This document shows, piece by piece, positions 48,755 to 60,750 of a stretch of 64,000 nt of DNA. Origin of the DNA: Ciborinia camelliae (lineage: Eukaryota > Ascomycota > Leotiomycetes > Helotiales > Sclerotiniaceae); NCBI GenBank assembly GCA_025890175.1, contig JANPYM010000002.1, positions 917,976 to 981,975 on the forward strand, read 5' to 3'. Below the pieces are notes generated by a model. The model was given only the letters and a program-made list of their open reading frames with translations. It was not told the origin of the DNA and did not search any database. The first letter of the stretch is position 1. Every line of letters begins with the position of its first letter. Position numbers and translations under genes: made by a program.

Positions 48755-49431
48755 TCACAAGTACCTCGTCTCCGCACTCCCCTTAATAACCCCATCCAAT
48801 TCACTCGTCGTCCACCCACCATAAAAATCCCCCGGTTGCGGTACGACTTTCTCTCCATCGACGTAGCAATCCCAGGGTCCGCCGGCGTAGAAACTTAGGT
48901 GGTTTTTTAGTGCTGAGTAGGGTGGCGTCGGTGATTCGTATGACCAGATTCGGTTGGGGATTTCGTGGGTTTGGGATTCGGGTTTGGGTGAAGTATGTTG
49001 ATTGGAAGGTGGTGAGGAGGATGATGGGGATGAAGGGGAAGGTAGGATGATCGAGTAATATGTGGCCCAGCCTTTGTATTCACAAAATGTGGATTTGGAA
49101 GTGCGGGTTAGGGGATGAAGGTTTGGGGTTAGGCTGGTGGATGGGAGGTAATATGCTGTGGTTTTGTTAGGTTGGGTTAGGTTATGGGTGGAGAGCGAGA
49201 GACGAGGAACGAGAAACGAGAAACGATAGGGGATAGACGAGAAACTTTAAAGGGGCAATAGATTGAAAAGGGATATTAACTTGGTGAATGATATGTTTCC
49301 AAAACCCAATATGCATCTTTTGTTTCGGCAATGGTTTGACCTTGATATTTTACTATTAGATGACGAGGGGTTTTCTCAAGGAGAGGTGGACGTGGAAAGT
49401 TTTGAACATTAAGTCGTGTCTTTGTAGACAT
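48755..49431 (-). CDS. DUF427-domain protein
   Basis: Two exons, 49281-49431 and 48755-49155, join in frame to 183 aa (donor GTTAAT, acceptor CCACAG). The start MSTKTRLNV is preferred; an in-frame ATG at 49467 would add 12 Lys-rich residues. The N-terminal half shows RHLIVKYQGQTIAETKDAYW and VLETYHSPTYYLP. After a low-complexity Ser/Pro insert come the C-terminal signatures FYAGGPWDCYVDGEKV and PQPGDFYGGWTTSEL. These are typical of the DUF427 family (PF04248), whose biochemical role is unsettled. The Ser/Pro-rich insert in the middle makes it longer than bacterial members. Likely a soluble cytosolic protein. Divergent from the DID2 gene. Confidence 0.8.
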
Positions 49432-49788
49432 TTTGAGAAATATCTTATTTTTGATAGATAAATTCATATGCTTGATTACTTGTGGATGATATTCTGGAGA
49501 TTTATATATAAGATCTTACAATTGATACACTTAAGTTATTGACAAAGCTTCGAGGTTCGTGAATGGAGGGGTTTACCCAGTATGCATACCTAGTCTTGAT
49601 TACTAATCAGTCTAAGCTTAAGCCTTAGCGCCCCCGCAATCGTCACACATGTGCAAGATCCAAAGTTCACAAGGCTGGAATCAACTACAACAGCTCCAAG
49701 CCCTACATTTTCTCATCGCAATACCTGTTTAATACCACGAACACAAATCTTCCACTTCCAAAGATCATATCTACAATTTAACAACATC
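49432..49788. promoter_or_regulatory. Divergent promoter region, DUF427 / DID2
   Basis: 357 bp lie between the divergent start codons. No conserved site can be assigned by eye. Confidence 0.5.
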
Positions 49789-50632
49789 ATGTCAGGACTT
49801 GAGAAAGCGCTCTTCAACTTGAAGGTACGTCATTTTGCTTATCGTTCACCACAACTTCTCACATCATCAGCATTCTATGAACTGGTCTGCGCATTTATAT
49901 ATCCTCAAATTAACCTAACTCACCATCCAGTTCACCGCGAAACAAATCAACCGACAGGCCAATAAAGCCGGACAAGCAGAAAAGTCCGAGAAGGATAAAC
50001 TCAAGAAGGTATATTCCAACTCTACATTCCACCTCCGTACAAACCACAAACCACTAACATTACTCTTTAGGCAATTCAACAAGGGCATCCTGATATTGCG
50101 AAAATCAACGCCGAAAATGCTATTCGCAAACAAAATGAGAAATTAAATCTACTGAGATTAGCGAGTAGAATCGATGCTGTGGCTAGTAGAGTACAGACGG
50201 CGGTTACCATGAGACAAGTTACAGGCAGTATGACAAATGTAGTCAGAGGAATGGATCAAGCTATGAAAGCTATGGATTTGGAGAAGGTTTGTTCTTTTCT
50301 CGGCATTTTACACTACTTTTACGTTTCTATTCAGACTCTATGCTAACCATATATAAAACCTATAGATCTCAGCAGTCATGGATCGATTCGAAACACAATT
50401 CGAAGATTTAGATGTAGCAACCGGATACTACGAAAATGCAACTACATCCGCGACAGCAGTAGCAACTCCCCAAGAAGATGTAGATAGATTGATGAACCAA
50501 GTCGCGGATGAGGCGGGGATTGAATTAAAACAGGAGATGAAGAGCCCAGACGAAGCAGCTCCCATCAAGTCGAATCCTACCGAAGTAGAGGAAGATGGAT
50601 TGGGTGAGAGATTGAGGGCTTTGAGATCATAG
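49789..50632 (+). CDS. did2: ESCRT-III-associated protein Did2/CHMP1 (Vps46)
   Basis: Four exons, 49789-49824, 49931-50008, 50071-50286 and 50366-50632, join in frame to 198 aa. The sequence opens [20 protein letters not shown], with the basic helix 1 typical of ESCRT-III, then [39 protein letters not shown] and the [20 protein letters not shown] region. The acidic C-terminal half ends in a MIM1-type helix ([12 protein letters not shown]) that binds the MIT domain of Vps4. Length is standard for CHMP1 (about 200 aa). The protein acts at endosomes in late steps of multivesicular-body formation, recruiting and regulating Vps4. The first coding exon is only 12 codons. No lesion was seen. Confidence 0.95.
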
Positions 50633-53215
50633 AAATTTTCGGATAGAAATGGTGGGAAGATATTTGGGTATAGGCGTTGTGGATAAGAACAGAATGAAGA
50701 ACGGCGAACAGGGGGTCGTTTCTCTTCTTCGGGGATATCTTTATTATCTATGGATCTTTTCTTCTTAAGCGCATTCTTATTGGGTTGCTTGAAACTTAGA
50801 GATACGGATGCCTGATGTTTGTATCAAACTTGGAACAATGTATATTCAAAACCCCTTCTGTGAGTCTGGATTGGATGGTGTGCTCTCATTCAAGGATCTC
50901 AAGTAATGGAAGAATCGCCATGATGGTAGATTAGAGGTAGGTAGGTAGGTACTCGGCAATTTTATATCTTCCATCAGCTTCAAGCGAAATCTTCATTGGT
51001 CCTACAATGGTCCGATATTAGTCTATCTCACTTATCCCCTCGCCTAACTCAGGCTTTATTGCTAAAGCTTCATCTCAATCCCGGCTGTTTTTATTGCGCA
51101 TCTCGAAGTTGTCTTCTTTCAACGAGAGAGCAGAGGAATCGTTACATGTTGGCATGTCGATTTGATGTACACATGCATATAGGTGTCGTTGGTTTTGTTT
51201 CTGGGCTGTTGGTGGCGGTGTGGAATCTCTTAAATACTTACCTAGGTAGATGGGCGCACAAACTTCTTTTGCTTGCTATATCTGGGATGTAGAGTATGTA
51301 TGTATGTATCGGTCGGCGCAGGTATTTGTTGATTGCTCAGGGTACTTACCTATTTGACTTGTAAGAATTGCGGTATTCCAAGTTATTAATAGGTTGGTAG
51401 GTAGGTAGGTAGCTAGGTATCTGAAGTACCTAGCTATTGAAGTATTGAAGTATTGAAGGGAGATGGGGTTGGTTCTATTATCAAAACCTATTGGTTTTCA
51501 TCAATGATTGGGCTCGAAAATGATATGGCGTTCTTTGGGGAGAGATGGTAATAAGTAGGAGGAGAAAGGGGATGGTGGATGGTGGTTAGGGAGAGGGGAG
51601 AGGGGAGAGGAAAATCAGTAGATGGATGCTAAATGGGTTCGAAGCAGAATAGATGGGCGTGCGGGGAATAATCAAGGTACGCGTCTATATATTTATATAT
51701 ATAGGATGGATCGAACGATGGCGAGCTTGAGAATTATCTCAAAATTTCGAGATGACGATATATGTATGTATGTACGTATAGATAAAGCCATAGTATCTAC
51801 GATCGCTCTTTGGATATATGAAAATTGTACCTAATCTTACCTATGAATACCTATATGCTAGCATCATTGGGGCGATATTATCTAAACATCAGCATCGCAT
51901 GATAAAAAGAACGGATGGATGGATATCCACGAGCGTGAAAATATGATTATGAATTTGATACGAAACAAATGCAAACCGGATATGCTTCAGCATCCATATC
52001 AGCATACCCCACCCTCTCCCTTTCCATCCGGCTATACCCGCCTAGGTAGGTACCTGTCACCAACCCTCCGGATCCCGGATAAGCATCCATCTCATCTCAT
52101 CATGTCCAACCTACCACATCGGTAAACCACAAAGAACGACCTACTAGGTAGATGACGAAAAAGAAGAGAGAGAACATGGATGAATGTCTATTCATCCTTT
52201 TCCCGGATACAGCTCGTTTGTTTGTTTGCTTGCTTGTGAAGTATCCGGATCTTAGGTATAGGAGGTGGTTTACAGTATTGTATACGAATCGAATCGAATC
52301 GAATGAAACGATACAAGATATGGTGGTATGTTGTAGGGGTATCGGAAGAGTGTAGTTTAATTTTTTGATATCATGACGATTCGGTCGTACAAATCGATTA
52401 CAATTCCGAGATATGCTTACGGATTGCCGCTGGACTTATTTTATATTGTCATGTACGAGTGATCTTGATTGATTCATCATTACCTAATTCCTAGGTAATT
52501 AATGCGCGTCTAGAACTCGGAAGGGAAAATCTGGGGTTGCATAATGCTGTGTGTCTACCTACCTTGTATGTATCTACTGTAGTAGTTAGGTAGTTATTCT
52601 TGGAGCTGGAGTTGGATGTTGGATGTGGTTCCACATGGGAAGGAAGTGCACTTGTGATTTTCCTCCTAGTGGGTAAGAGAGAATGTGCTGGGGTGAAAGA
52701 TATGCTAGGCGCATGATGAAGACTGAGATATGGGGGCTGCGTTTTGGATTGTGGGTGGAATGTTTGTTTGGGTTTCATTTTTCCGTTGTTTAAAAATTAT
52801 CAACCACTTCGGATCATGTCATCCTTGATTACTTTTCGAATCAGATGTACTTATGATGGCCTAATGAATTGGTTGGCGTGGATGATTCCAAGGCCAATAG
52901 AAATCAGACATAGACAAATTCATAACATGGCATGTTGATACCACTTGGAGATATATAAACATACCATGGAATCAAAGATAGACAGGGGGGATACATCTGC
53001 TAACATGCCCTCTCCGATTTTCTCTTATCCATTCGCCTAGTAGACCACATATATGCTGCCTCTTTTCAATAACACAAGTACCAGAGGGCGAATAACAGAT
53101 ACCAGATCATAAACTTTATGTGAATTGGTATATCCATATCCTTGAACGCCTCGACGCCTTACGCTATGCTTGTACATGTAACAGGTATAGAATGATCCTG
53201 TCACTTCCCCATGAT
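50633..53215. other. Intergenic between convergent genes, about 2.6 kb
   Basis: No gene is supported. There are TAGG runs near 50937-50950 and 51395-51420, GTATGTAT near 51297-51310, a GAGAGGGGA run near 51590-51610, TATATATA near 51690 and GAATC runs near 52285-52300. Short ORFs here have no family features. Confidence 0.5.
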
Positions 53216-53916
53216 CTAAAACGGTTTCGCAACCTTTCTACTCTCACTTGCTCCCGTCTCCGGATCCTTGTATTCCTTCCAACTAACCGGATACATCGCA
53301 TTGCCCGACTCACTTGTCGCCATAATAACTCCCAACTCATTCCTCGCCGTGCTAAGGAAATAGCTCTGTTGATCACCCAATGAAATCTACCATCATTGTA
53401 CCATTAGCATCATCCCCCATTGTATCTCACATGTTCAAACGCAAAAAGAAGACTCACCACCACAGCTCGCACAATATCCCCCGGTCTAAAACTCTCAAAA
53501 ATCTTAACCTTATCCTTCTCCGTAGCCCTCACATCCTGAACTCTAATCAAACCCTGCCACTCCCCCTCTAGCACCGTCTCACCCACAACCAATATCGCAA
53601 CCGTAGCCTGTCGGGGCGTGATTCTCGTAACTCGGCACAAAACCGTACTATTGACCTCTGGTAAAATCTCCGCTTTGTCGCCCGTAATAGTAGCCCTTTC
53701 AATCGAGATAGTGGAGAGAGGTACGGGGGCCGCAGGTGTAATCTTCGTAGCTCTTTTTTGAGGGTAGCTGGGTTTGGGGGGTGCTATTGTTTTGATGGGT
53801 CCAAGGATTGAGGCATAGAGATTCGAGGCATGGATATGTGTACCTGGACCTGGAAGGTATTCGCTACTAGGACCGAGGAGTTGGCCTGGAACGGCTATGA
53901 GTGGAATTTGTGACAT
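53216..53916 (-). CDS. csl4: RNA exosome cap subunit Csl4
   Basis: Two exons, 53458-53916 and 53216-53386, join in frame to 209 aa (GTGAGT donor, GGTAG acceptor). The N-terminal domain starts IPLIAVPGQLLGPSSEYLPG, the usual Csl4 opening, and contains GPGTHIHASNLYASILG. The S1 RNA-binding domain follows (LPEVNSTVLCRVTRITPRQA, then GLIRVQDVRATEKDKV and ESFRPGDIVRAVV). Exon 2 carries SLGDQQSYFLSTARNELGVI. The C-terminal domain lacks the paired cysteines of the zinc ribbon found in archaeal and some animal Csl4 proteins. It is a non-catalytic cap subunit of the nuclear and cytoplasmic exosome. Divergent from the dihydroxyacetone kinase gene. Confidence 0.92.
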
Positions 53917-54617
53917 TGTGGTTTGGGATAATTTGTTTTCGATGTGAGTGGGATGGAATCAAGAGATCACGATAATTGCGCGGTGGTGGATGACCTCGAG
54001 CTTGGAATTGAATTGAGCTTCTTCAGTGGTTCGGAAAAAGATTTTGGTCCTTCCATGGTTTTGCCGGGTTTAGTTTCACCCCCACGCGAAGATTTGTGCC
54101 TGTCCGCGGATCCTTGCATTCGTACCCCGCATTTTAACTCGTGCCGCCAGAAAGTCTAAAACTCCGAAAGTGTACTAGGGAGGTAGGTACTAGTTTGCCA
54201 TGCCACCTGGGTAAACTACGACAGGAAAAGCCCGGATTCATAGTGTTCGGAATTTTACATCTTCTGGCGGCATGACCAAAGTACTCCGAACACTAATCGA
54301 ACCTTTGCCCCGCTTCCCAATGTTGATCTTTTCTCCTCAACCAACTGTTAAACATTATTGCTATGGTCTCCAGCTGATGCAATGTGATGAAAGATATTCC
54401 TATTTAATACGTCTTGGCTAACTTCATTCGCCCCTTCCCTTTCCCTTTCCTTGCCAATTTCTTATACTTCTAACCTGATTCTACTCCCCACTTCCTACGA
54501 CATATATTCATATTCACTCTACAACTTTCCTGTTATTACTCCCAACTCGATAGCTTCTCTCTTCTCTCTATCTTCTAAGCAGAACCCTAAAAACTATCTT
54601 CAATCACGATATAAACA
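53917..54617. promoter_or_regulatory. Divergent region, CSL4 / dihydroxyacetone kinase
   Basis: 701 bp separate the divergent start codons. The stretch includes a 131-bp inverted-repeat element (separate entry) and a CT-rich leader (CCCTTTCCCTTTCC near 54436) before the kinase start, typical of fungal 5' UTR and core promoter sequence. Confidence 0.55.
54142..54272. repeat. 131-bp element with imperfect inverted-repeat ends
   Basis: The left end (54142-54168) begins TGCCGCCAGAA. The right end, read on the other strand (54272-54246), begins with the same 11 bases and continues with about 80-85% identity for roughly 27 bp. A second, perfect 11-bp inverted pair overlaps it: TAGTGTTCGGA at 54241-54251 and TCCGAACACTA at 54285-54295. 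No coding sequence lies within. It may be a miniature inverted-repeat element, a cruciform or an operator-like site; CGGA...TCCG arms would suit Zn2Cys6 regulators. Confidence 0.55.
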
Positions 54618-56439
54618 ATGGCAGCAAAACATTTCGTCAATGATCCCACCCTCCTAGTCAACTCCGCTCTACATGCCCTCACACTCACCAATCCTTCCGT
54701 TGCCCTCGATGTAGAAAACAAAATCGTCTACAGACGACCCGGCCATGCTCCTCAAGTATCCATCATATCCGGTGGTGGAAGTGGACATGAACCTAGTTTC
54801 GGAGCCTTTGTCGGCGAAGGATTACTTGCAGCGTCTGTTGCAGGTACTATATTTGCTTCACCGAGCGCCGAGCAAATTCGCAGATGCGTGATGTCAAGAG
54901 TCGATACCGAGAAAGGAATCTTGGTCACCGTTATGAATTATACAGGAGATGTGTTAAATTTTGGTATGGCGGTTGAAAAGGCAAAGGCTGCGGGGTTGAA
55001 AGTTGAGATGCTGGTTGTGGGAGATGATGTTGGAGTTGGTCGTGAGAAGGCAGGGAAGGTTGGCAGAAGAGGTATTGCGGGCACAGTACTGGTACACAAG
55101 ATTACAGGAGCATTGGCAGCAACTGGTGCTAGTTTGGAGGACGTTTACAAGGTTGGAAAACTAACAGCAGACAACATTGTTAGTGTGGGAGCTTCCCTTG
55201 ACCATGTTCATGTTCCAGGTCGAGCTCCTCCAAATCCAGATTCCGAAGAAAGTCTGGCTTATGAAGAGGTGGAAATTGGAATGGGAATTCATAATGAGCC
55301 TGGTAGTGGTAGAGCCAAGGTTGATCTACCTGAACTTGTCAAAAGAATGCTTACGCAATTGTTGGATTCAAAGGACAAGGACCGAGCATTCTTAAATGTG
55401 AACTCAAACGAAGTCGTGCTTCTAGTCAACAATCTTGGAGGTGTTAGCGTACTAGAGTTGGGCGGTATTACAGCCGAAGTTGTTGGTCAGCTCGAAAAGT
55501 CCTATAACATCAAACCAGTCAGAATACTTGCCGGAACTTATATGACAAGTTTGAACGGTCTCGGATTTAGTATATCACTTCTCAATGTCGTGAACACAAA
55601 TATTGGCGGACCTAGTATGTTACAATTATTGGATGCACCTACCGAGGCAACTGGATGGGCGGCGCCTATCAGAAAGGAAACATGGGAAGCTAAATCTGAG
55701 TCAACTAGAACTGGCTCTGCTGGTACTGAAGAGGAGATTAAAGCCAGCGGCCTGAAACTGGACCCAGAAACTACAAAGATTGCTTTAACAGCTGGACTCC
55801 AAAGAATGATTACTGCGGAACCTGATGTTACTCGATTTGATACAGTTGTTGGAGATGGTGATTGCGGTATTGGTCTGAAGAGAGGAGCTGAATGTAAGTG
55901 TGCCAATTTGAAGTTTCTTCCGATGGCTAATGAGATGTGCAGCTGTCCTCTCAGCGATCACCAAAGAGAAGTTATCTGGTGACGCCGTTGTCGATCTTGC
56001 AAAAATCGTTCAAGTGGTCGAGAATACCATGGATGGAACATCTGGAGCTCTGTATGCTATCTTCCTCAATTCCCTTTTAGCTGCCCTCCGCGAAAATGCT
56101 TCTGCCGGACAAGCAACATCAGAAGTTTGGGCAAAGGCATTAAAGTCCGCATCCGAGGCTCTTTCAAAATATACACCGGCCAAACCTGGAGATCGCACTC
56201 TCGTAGATGCGTTACATCCCTTTGTTGAAACCTTAAACGAGACAGGAGATGTAAAGAAAGCAGCCGAAGCATCCAGGAAGGGTGCTGAGGGCACAAAAGG
56301 AATGAAAGCTAGTTTAGGAAGAACCGTGTATATTGGTGGTACTGGTTTCGAACAGGTCCCGGATCCTGGAGCCTGGGGTTTAAGTGAGTTCTTCTTGGGA
56401 CTTGCGGGGTTCGGCGATTTGGATTATGAGCTGGTTTAA
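54618..56439 (+). CDS. Dihydroxyacetone kinase (ATP-dependent)
   Basis: Two exons, 54618-55893 and 55943-56439, join over a 49-nt intron to 590 aa. The N-terminal DhaK domain (about 1-340) has the phosphate-binding GGGSGHEPSFGAFVGEG, NYTGDVLNFGMA and a His-rich SLDHVHVPGR containing the histidine that forms the hemiaminal with dihydroxyacetone. The C-terminal DhaL domain (about 390-585) has the ATP/Mg motif GDGDCGIGLKRGAE, MDGTSGALYAIFLNSL and KPGDRTLVDAL. The fused two-domain form with its own nucleotide site is the eukaryotic ATP-dependent kinase, which phosphorylates dihydroxyacetone (and glyceraldehyde) in the cytosol. It works in glycerol catabolism and detoxification. Length matches fungal Dak1/Dak2 (about 585-600). 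All key residues are present. Confidence 0.95.
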
Positions 56440-57041
56440 GTTGGTGCAAGGTTTCCCGGTTTATTAGTAACGCTTAATGAACATGCATGATGAAATTTGC
56501 AACTTTTGAGATCTATATGTATGTAAAATGTCAGCTTGATTCGGAAGCCGAGTGATTTTGTAACGGTAGTAATGTATCGGAGCATTCAGGAAAAAATTAG
56601 AGTTGTTGTTTTTTGGTCTTCAAGGTATGTGAATACCATTAAGGGTTAAAAAGCTATGATTTGTTCATCACAATGCTGAAAGCGGAAGACAACTAGAGAG
56701 ACAAGAACAGTAGACTAACCTTTGAAAGATGATCGACTCGTGATATTCTTATCACAATATCAAGTCACCAGTAATATACCCATCTAGAGTTCAAGGAGAG
56801 ATTCTTTCTCAATTAACATTCCTATTTTCCATAAAATTGGTTCCCTATTTGGCATGAACTTTCTCATGCGTGCATTGAATTCATAGCTATTAGCTGATTT
56901 GGTATGCGCGTTGATCTTGCCAACGCTCAATGCTATCACGCTTGTTTCCTCCACAGATCCTGTCCGGTGTTGTTTGATATTGATCCTTAGCTGGTCCCCT
57001 CTTCTATCCATCCATATATCGTGAGATGCGAGTGTCGCCGT
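56440..57041. other. Intergenic between convergent DAK and SmD2 genes
   Basis: 602 bp hold the two 3' flanks. I see no additional gene; the minus-strand ORF at 56784-57011 (75 codons) has no family features. Confidence 0.5.
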
Positions 57042-57670
57042 TCAGCTTAGGAGGACTAGAATGACGGAATCTCCTCTCAAGAACCTAGAAGAATCGAAAG
57101 ATATTAGCTGTGTTATCCATGGGAAATTCCACCATTTGATAGATGATATTTTTGTGACCATCTCTCGTAGTTCCCCATCCGGCCTGATCTATCTCATCGC
57201 CCGCCTAACCTCAACAGTGACGACCCAAGTATAAAATACTCACATCTTACTGATAAATCTATCCTTATTAACTGGTCTTCCTTTTCCACCACCGCTCAGC
57301 CTTGGCGTCTCAGTCCACATCTCCTTCACATTCTCCAAAACCATATTACAATGACGATCGAAAGCCTTTACGCGCGCAAGTAGTTTTCGATTGTTACGGC
57401 AGGAAATCAGTACTTGTCCGTGGGAACGGACAGCAGCTTGAAGAAGGGAGAGGGGACCGGATGTGAATTCGTGTTCTTCGATTTGTGCGACCTCGAACTC
57501 GCTGATAGAGGTCAGTATGGTAAGATTTGGGAATGGTTACGTAGAGGTAGTGAACGTACGTGAGCTCATTGCGAGGCTTTGCGAGAAGTTCTCTGGGAAA
57601 GAAGTTAGCATTTGTAGAGATGAAATAGAGAAGGGAAGAATTCCTACTGTATCTTTGCTGCATCCGCCAT
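57042..57670 (-). CDS. Spliceosomal Sm protein SmD2
   Basis: Four exons, 57648-57670, 57560-57592, 57244-57501 and 57042-57084, join in frame to 118 aa. The sequence starts [20 protein letters not shown] and continues with [40 protein letters not shown] (Sm1 motif with the DRHCN signature), ENVKEMWTE and, across the last intron, [21 protein letters not shown] (Sm2 motif). This is diagnostic for SmD2, a subunit of the heptameric ring on U1, U2, U4 and U5 snRNAs. The first two coding exons are very short (23 and 33 nt), which makes ORF-based detection of the N-terminus unreliable. Length equals the family standard (about 118 aa). Confidence 0.95.
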
Positions 57671-57914
57671 GATTATTTTGTTAATTTGGTAGATCAATAA
57701 CTTCACCTACAATCTTACGTCGTCAAAGTTTCCAGGCACCAAAAATTCCCATCACGGTCGCGAGCTCCAAGAAAAGCTTAGCGCAAAACCTTAAATCTTC
57801 CCGGCTGGATTTTGCGCGGGGACAGAAATAACCGACGAGACTTTACTTCCGAGGTCCTGAGAAATTTACCTTTCTCCGCATTCCTTTAAAGTCTATTGTG
57901 ATCCTTCTTTCTTG
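57671..57914. promoter_or_regulatory. Compact divergent promoter, SmD2 / HIBCH
   Basis: 244 bp separate the two divergent start codons. The region is GC-richer in the middle and has no ORF; both promoters must overlap here. Confidence 0.5.
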
Positions 57915-59595
57915 ATGTTCGGAACGTATTTTGGCGGCAGAGCTGGAGCCGCGCTTCGCTCTTGTGGCTCCAGATTTCCGATTATGCCTTTGAGAGCTAA
58001 GGTTATCAATCCTGCGTTTGCGGGGAGAGCACAGGTTTGGGAAATTCTCTAATTGGTTAATGGGTGGACACTAATATGCAATATAGATGGCGACAGCTTC
58101 AGATGTTCAGCCGGAAGTTATCTCATACGCTCAGGCAGAAAAGATTAAAGAATTGGAAGGCGATGAGAAGGAAGATGTGCTGTTTAATACTTTATATGGT
58201 GTAAGAACGATCGAGCTCAACAGACCAGCAAAGTTACATTCTCTTAATGGATCGATGATCCGAAAAATCGTACCGAGGCTCCAGGAATGGTCGAAATCGG
58301 ACATGGCGAATGTGATTATTATCAAAGGATCTGGACCCAAGGCTTTCTGTGCTGGTGGGGATGTGGTCGAACTTGCTCGGGATAATACCAAAGGCCCAGA
58401 AGGACAAGCCCGATCCACAGACTACTTTGCTCTCGAATATAAGCTCGATCACCTCATTGCAACTTATCAGAAACCCTATATTGCTTTCATGGACGGTATT
58501 ACGATGGGCGGTGGAGTTGGATTGAGTATACATGCTCCATTTCGAATCGCTACTGAAAGGACGGTGTTTGCTATGCCAGAAACTACAATTGGATTCTTTC
58601 CAGATGTTGGAGCTTCATTCTTTTTACCTAGGATGGCCGGGTCTGTTGGAACGTACCTCGCCTTAACTAGTGAACGACTGAAGGGTGTCAATGCCTTTTA
58701 TTCTGGAATCGCAACACATTATATTCATTCGACTTCTTTACCAGCGTTGGAGAAACGTTTGGCGGAATTGCGATTTAAGGATTTTGAAAATTTACAACAG
58801 AGAACACAACTGATCAACAGCACGATTGAGGAATACTGTACAGGGCTGCCTCACGACGAGCCGATGCTTATCAGTGGCGAGTTACGAAAGGCTATCGATC
58901 GTCATTTCAGTAAATCAAGCGTGGGCGAAATTATTGCCTCACTGGAAGCCGAGGTTGCCTCCCTAAGCGAAAAAGAAGCCGCTCTGATGGCGGAGCAAGC
59001 CAGTCTCGACAGCGTTGAAATTCAAATTAAAGAATGGCTTGAAAAGACGCTTACTACTTTGAATCAACGATCACCAACGAGCGTTCACGTGGCACTACGT
59101 CAAATGCGCATTGGCAAAGACTGGTCCATTGCCGAGACTTTCCAAAGAGAATACCAAATTGCCGCTAAATTTATGCGTCATCCGGATTTCACTGAAGGCG
59201 TCCACTCACTGCTTATTCGAAGCAAAGAAAGCAAGGAAGCCTCTCCTCCACAATGGCAACCTAAAACCTTGGCAGATATCGACCCCGAGGACAAAATCGC
59301 AGACCCATTCTTTCAAGTTGAGGGATCACAACAGATGAAACTACTTAGCGATCGCAATTATAATGAGTATCCATTCAAATTTGGGGTTCCAAGAGAAAAG
59401 GAAGTTGAGAAGGTTGTTAGAGAAGGCGGAAAGTCGATGTTTCAAGTTCTGAATCACTTCCTTCAAGCGACAGAAGGAAAACAGGGTGTAAAGGAAGTGG
59501 TGACGGAGATCATTGAGAGGAAAACAACGAAGAGCGAACTAGGACATCTTGTATGGGAGCAAGAGCAAGTCCAAACCCCTCAATCGTTCGAGTGA
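57915..59595 (+). CDS. 3-hydroxyisobutyryl-CoA hydrolase-type protein, mitochondrial (Ehd3/HIBCH)
   Basis: Two exons, 57915-58034 and 58087-59595, join over a 52-nt intron to 542 aa. Exon 1 encodes a 40-residue, Arg/Ala/Gly-rich leader without acids (YFGGRAGAALRSCGSRFPIM), typical of mitochondrial targeting. Exon 2 starts with an in-frame ATG right after the acceptor and carries the hydrolase. Visible crotonase-fold blocks are TIELNRPAKLHSLNGSMI, GPKAFCAGGDVVELA, FMDGITMGGGVGLSIHAPFR and the catalytic FAMPETTIGFFPDVGASFFL. Homologues hydrolyse 3-hydroxyisobutyryl-CoA in valine breakdown; yeast Ehd3 is also found with the mitochondrial ribosome small subunit. There is a moderately long helical insert near residues 320-350 with Ala/Glu repeats. 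Length is in the family range. Confidence 0.92.
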
Positions 59596-60750
59596 GAGCT
59601 TTCTTTAAGCTATGTACATGTTTTTAATGTATGATATGGGTATTTGTGGAATGGTGGGAAGGATACAAGGCATCACGTAACACAAGATTATTTTGTGATG
59701 TCGATGATGTTAAATTATTAGCGATGGCATGAAAAAGAGAAATACGATGAAAATTTCAAAATGATTGAAATCATCATGTGATGGAAGCCTATCGGATCGA
59801 ATAGGGGCTGAGTCATTGATTAATTGATTAAGCGGGATGTCAAAAGATTCCTTCCTTACCGAGACTAGGTATATAAAGATAAAGATATCCCCCACTAATA
59901 ATTTGAAGATTGAAACATTTTATTATTGCTTCAAATAACTTTGTGTACTTTTCTGACTTGGCTTGGCTGATGGTGCTGCACTTTCTGAGACGCCTTTTCG
60001 TTGGATCACAAGAGAGAGCCGAGTGTTCCACTGACGCAATTATTCTAAGGTTTTTTTCTTATATTTCTTGCCTCACTGCCTTATTTGGTACCGACCTAAC
60101 ATCCATTGAAAGTACCTACTACTTTAGCCGACAGCCTTGTGCTGGGAAAGCACCCCTAGTCCGAGGCAGGTGCACGGAGCGGGACGAGGCTAGAGCACCA
60201 AAGGATCCCTGCTTAGCTCGGGTCTACAGTTATTATTCGCGACCTTGATCTAGATTGGAATTTGAAGGTTGTACAACTCGTCCTTGTACTTGTACTCTCA
60301 TTACTCTTACATTACATTACATTACATTGGAACCCTTCACTCAAGATACCCATATATTTTACTCAATTACTCCATAACCTTAAGTGAAAAGAGTTCGAAG
60401 AAGAAATCAAGAACAGAACAGAACAGAACAAATATCGGACAATTCTGGAAATTCATTTTCCTCCAGCTATAGTCAATCAATCAATCAATATCAGATCAGA
60501 TCAGATCAATCATTGTAATAAAACTTATCGGTTTTCTTCTTTAGCGCCACCTTCACAAAACTCTCAACCAACGCGTAAATAGCGGTACACGTTTGGACGC
60601 GAAATTTACTTAGCCACCAAATTTCCTTCTTTCTCACGTTTTATTACAACCTTTAATGGATGCCTTTATATCATCTTCAACAATCTTGATTAACTTTTAC
60701 AACAACTCAATACCTTAGGAGTCAGGTATTGAAGCTGGAGAAAGTTGATC
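59596..60750. other. Intergenic, 3' flank of HIBCH and leader of the Spt21-like gene
   Basis: No gene is supported. A GC-rich block at about 60120-60240 stands out from AT-rich surroundings but shows no tRNA or rRNA features. The following 450 bp hold short tandem runs (ACATT at 60310-60330, ACAGA near 60410-60430, ATCA/ATCAG near 60475-60510) that probably lie in a long 5' UTR or promoter of the next gene. Confidence 0.5.

Noticed and set aside
60120..60240. GC-rich block considered as a tRNA, 5S rRNA or other structured RNA gene
   Set aside because: No cloverleaf, A/B box pair or 5S signature could be found.
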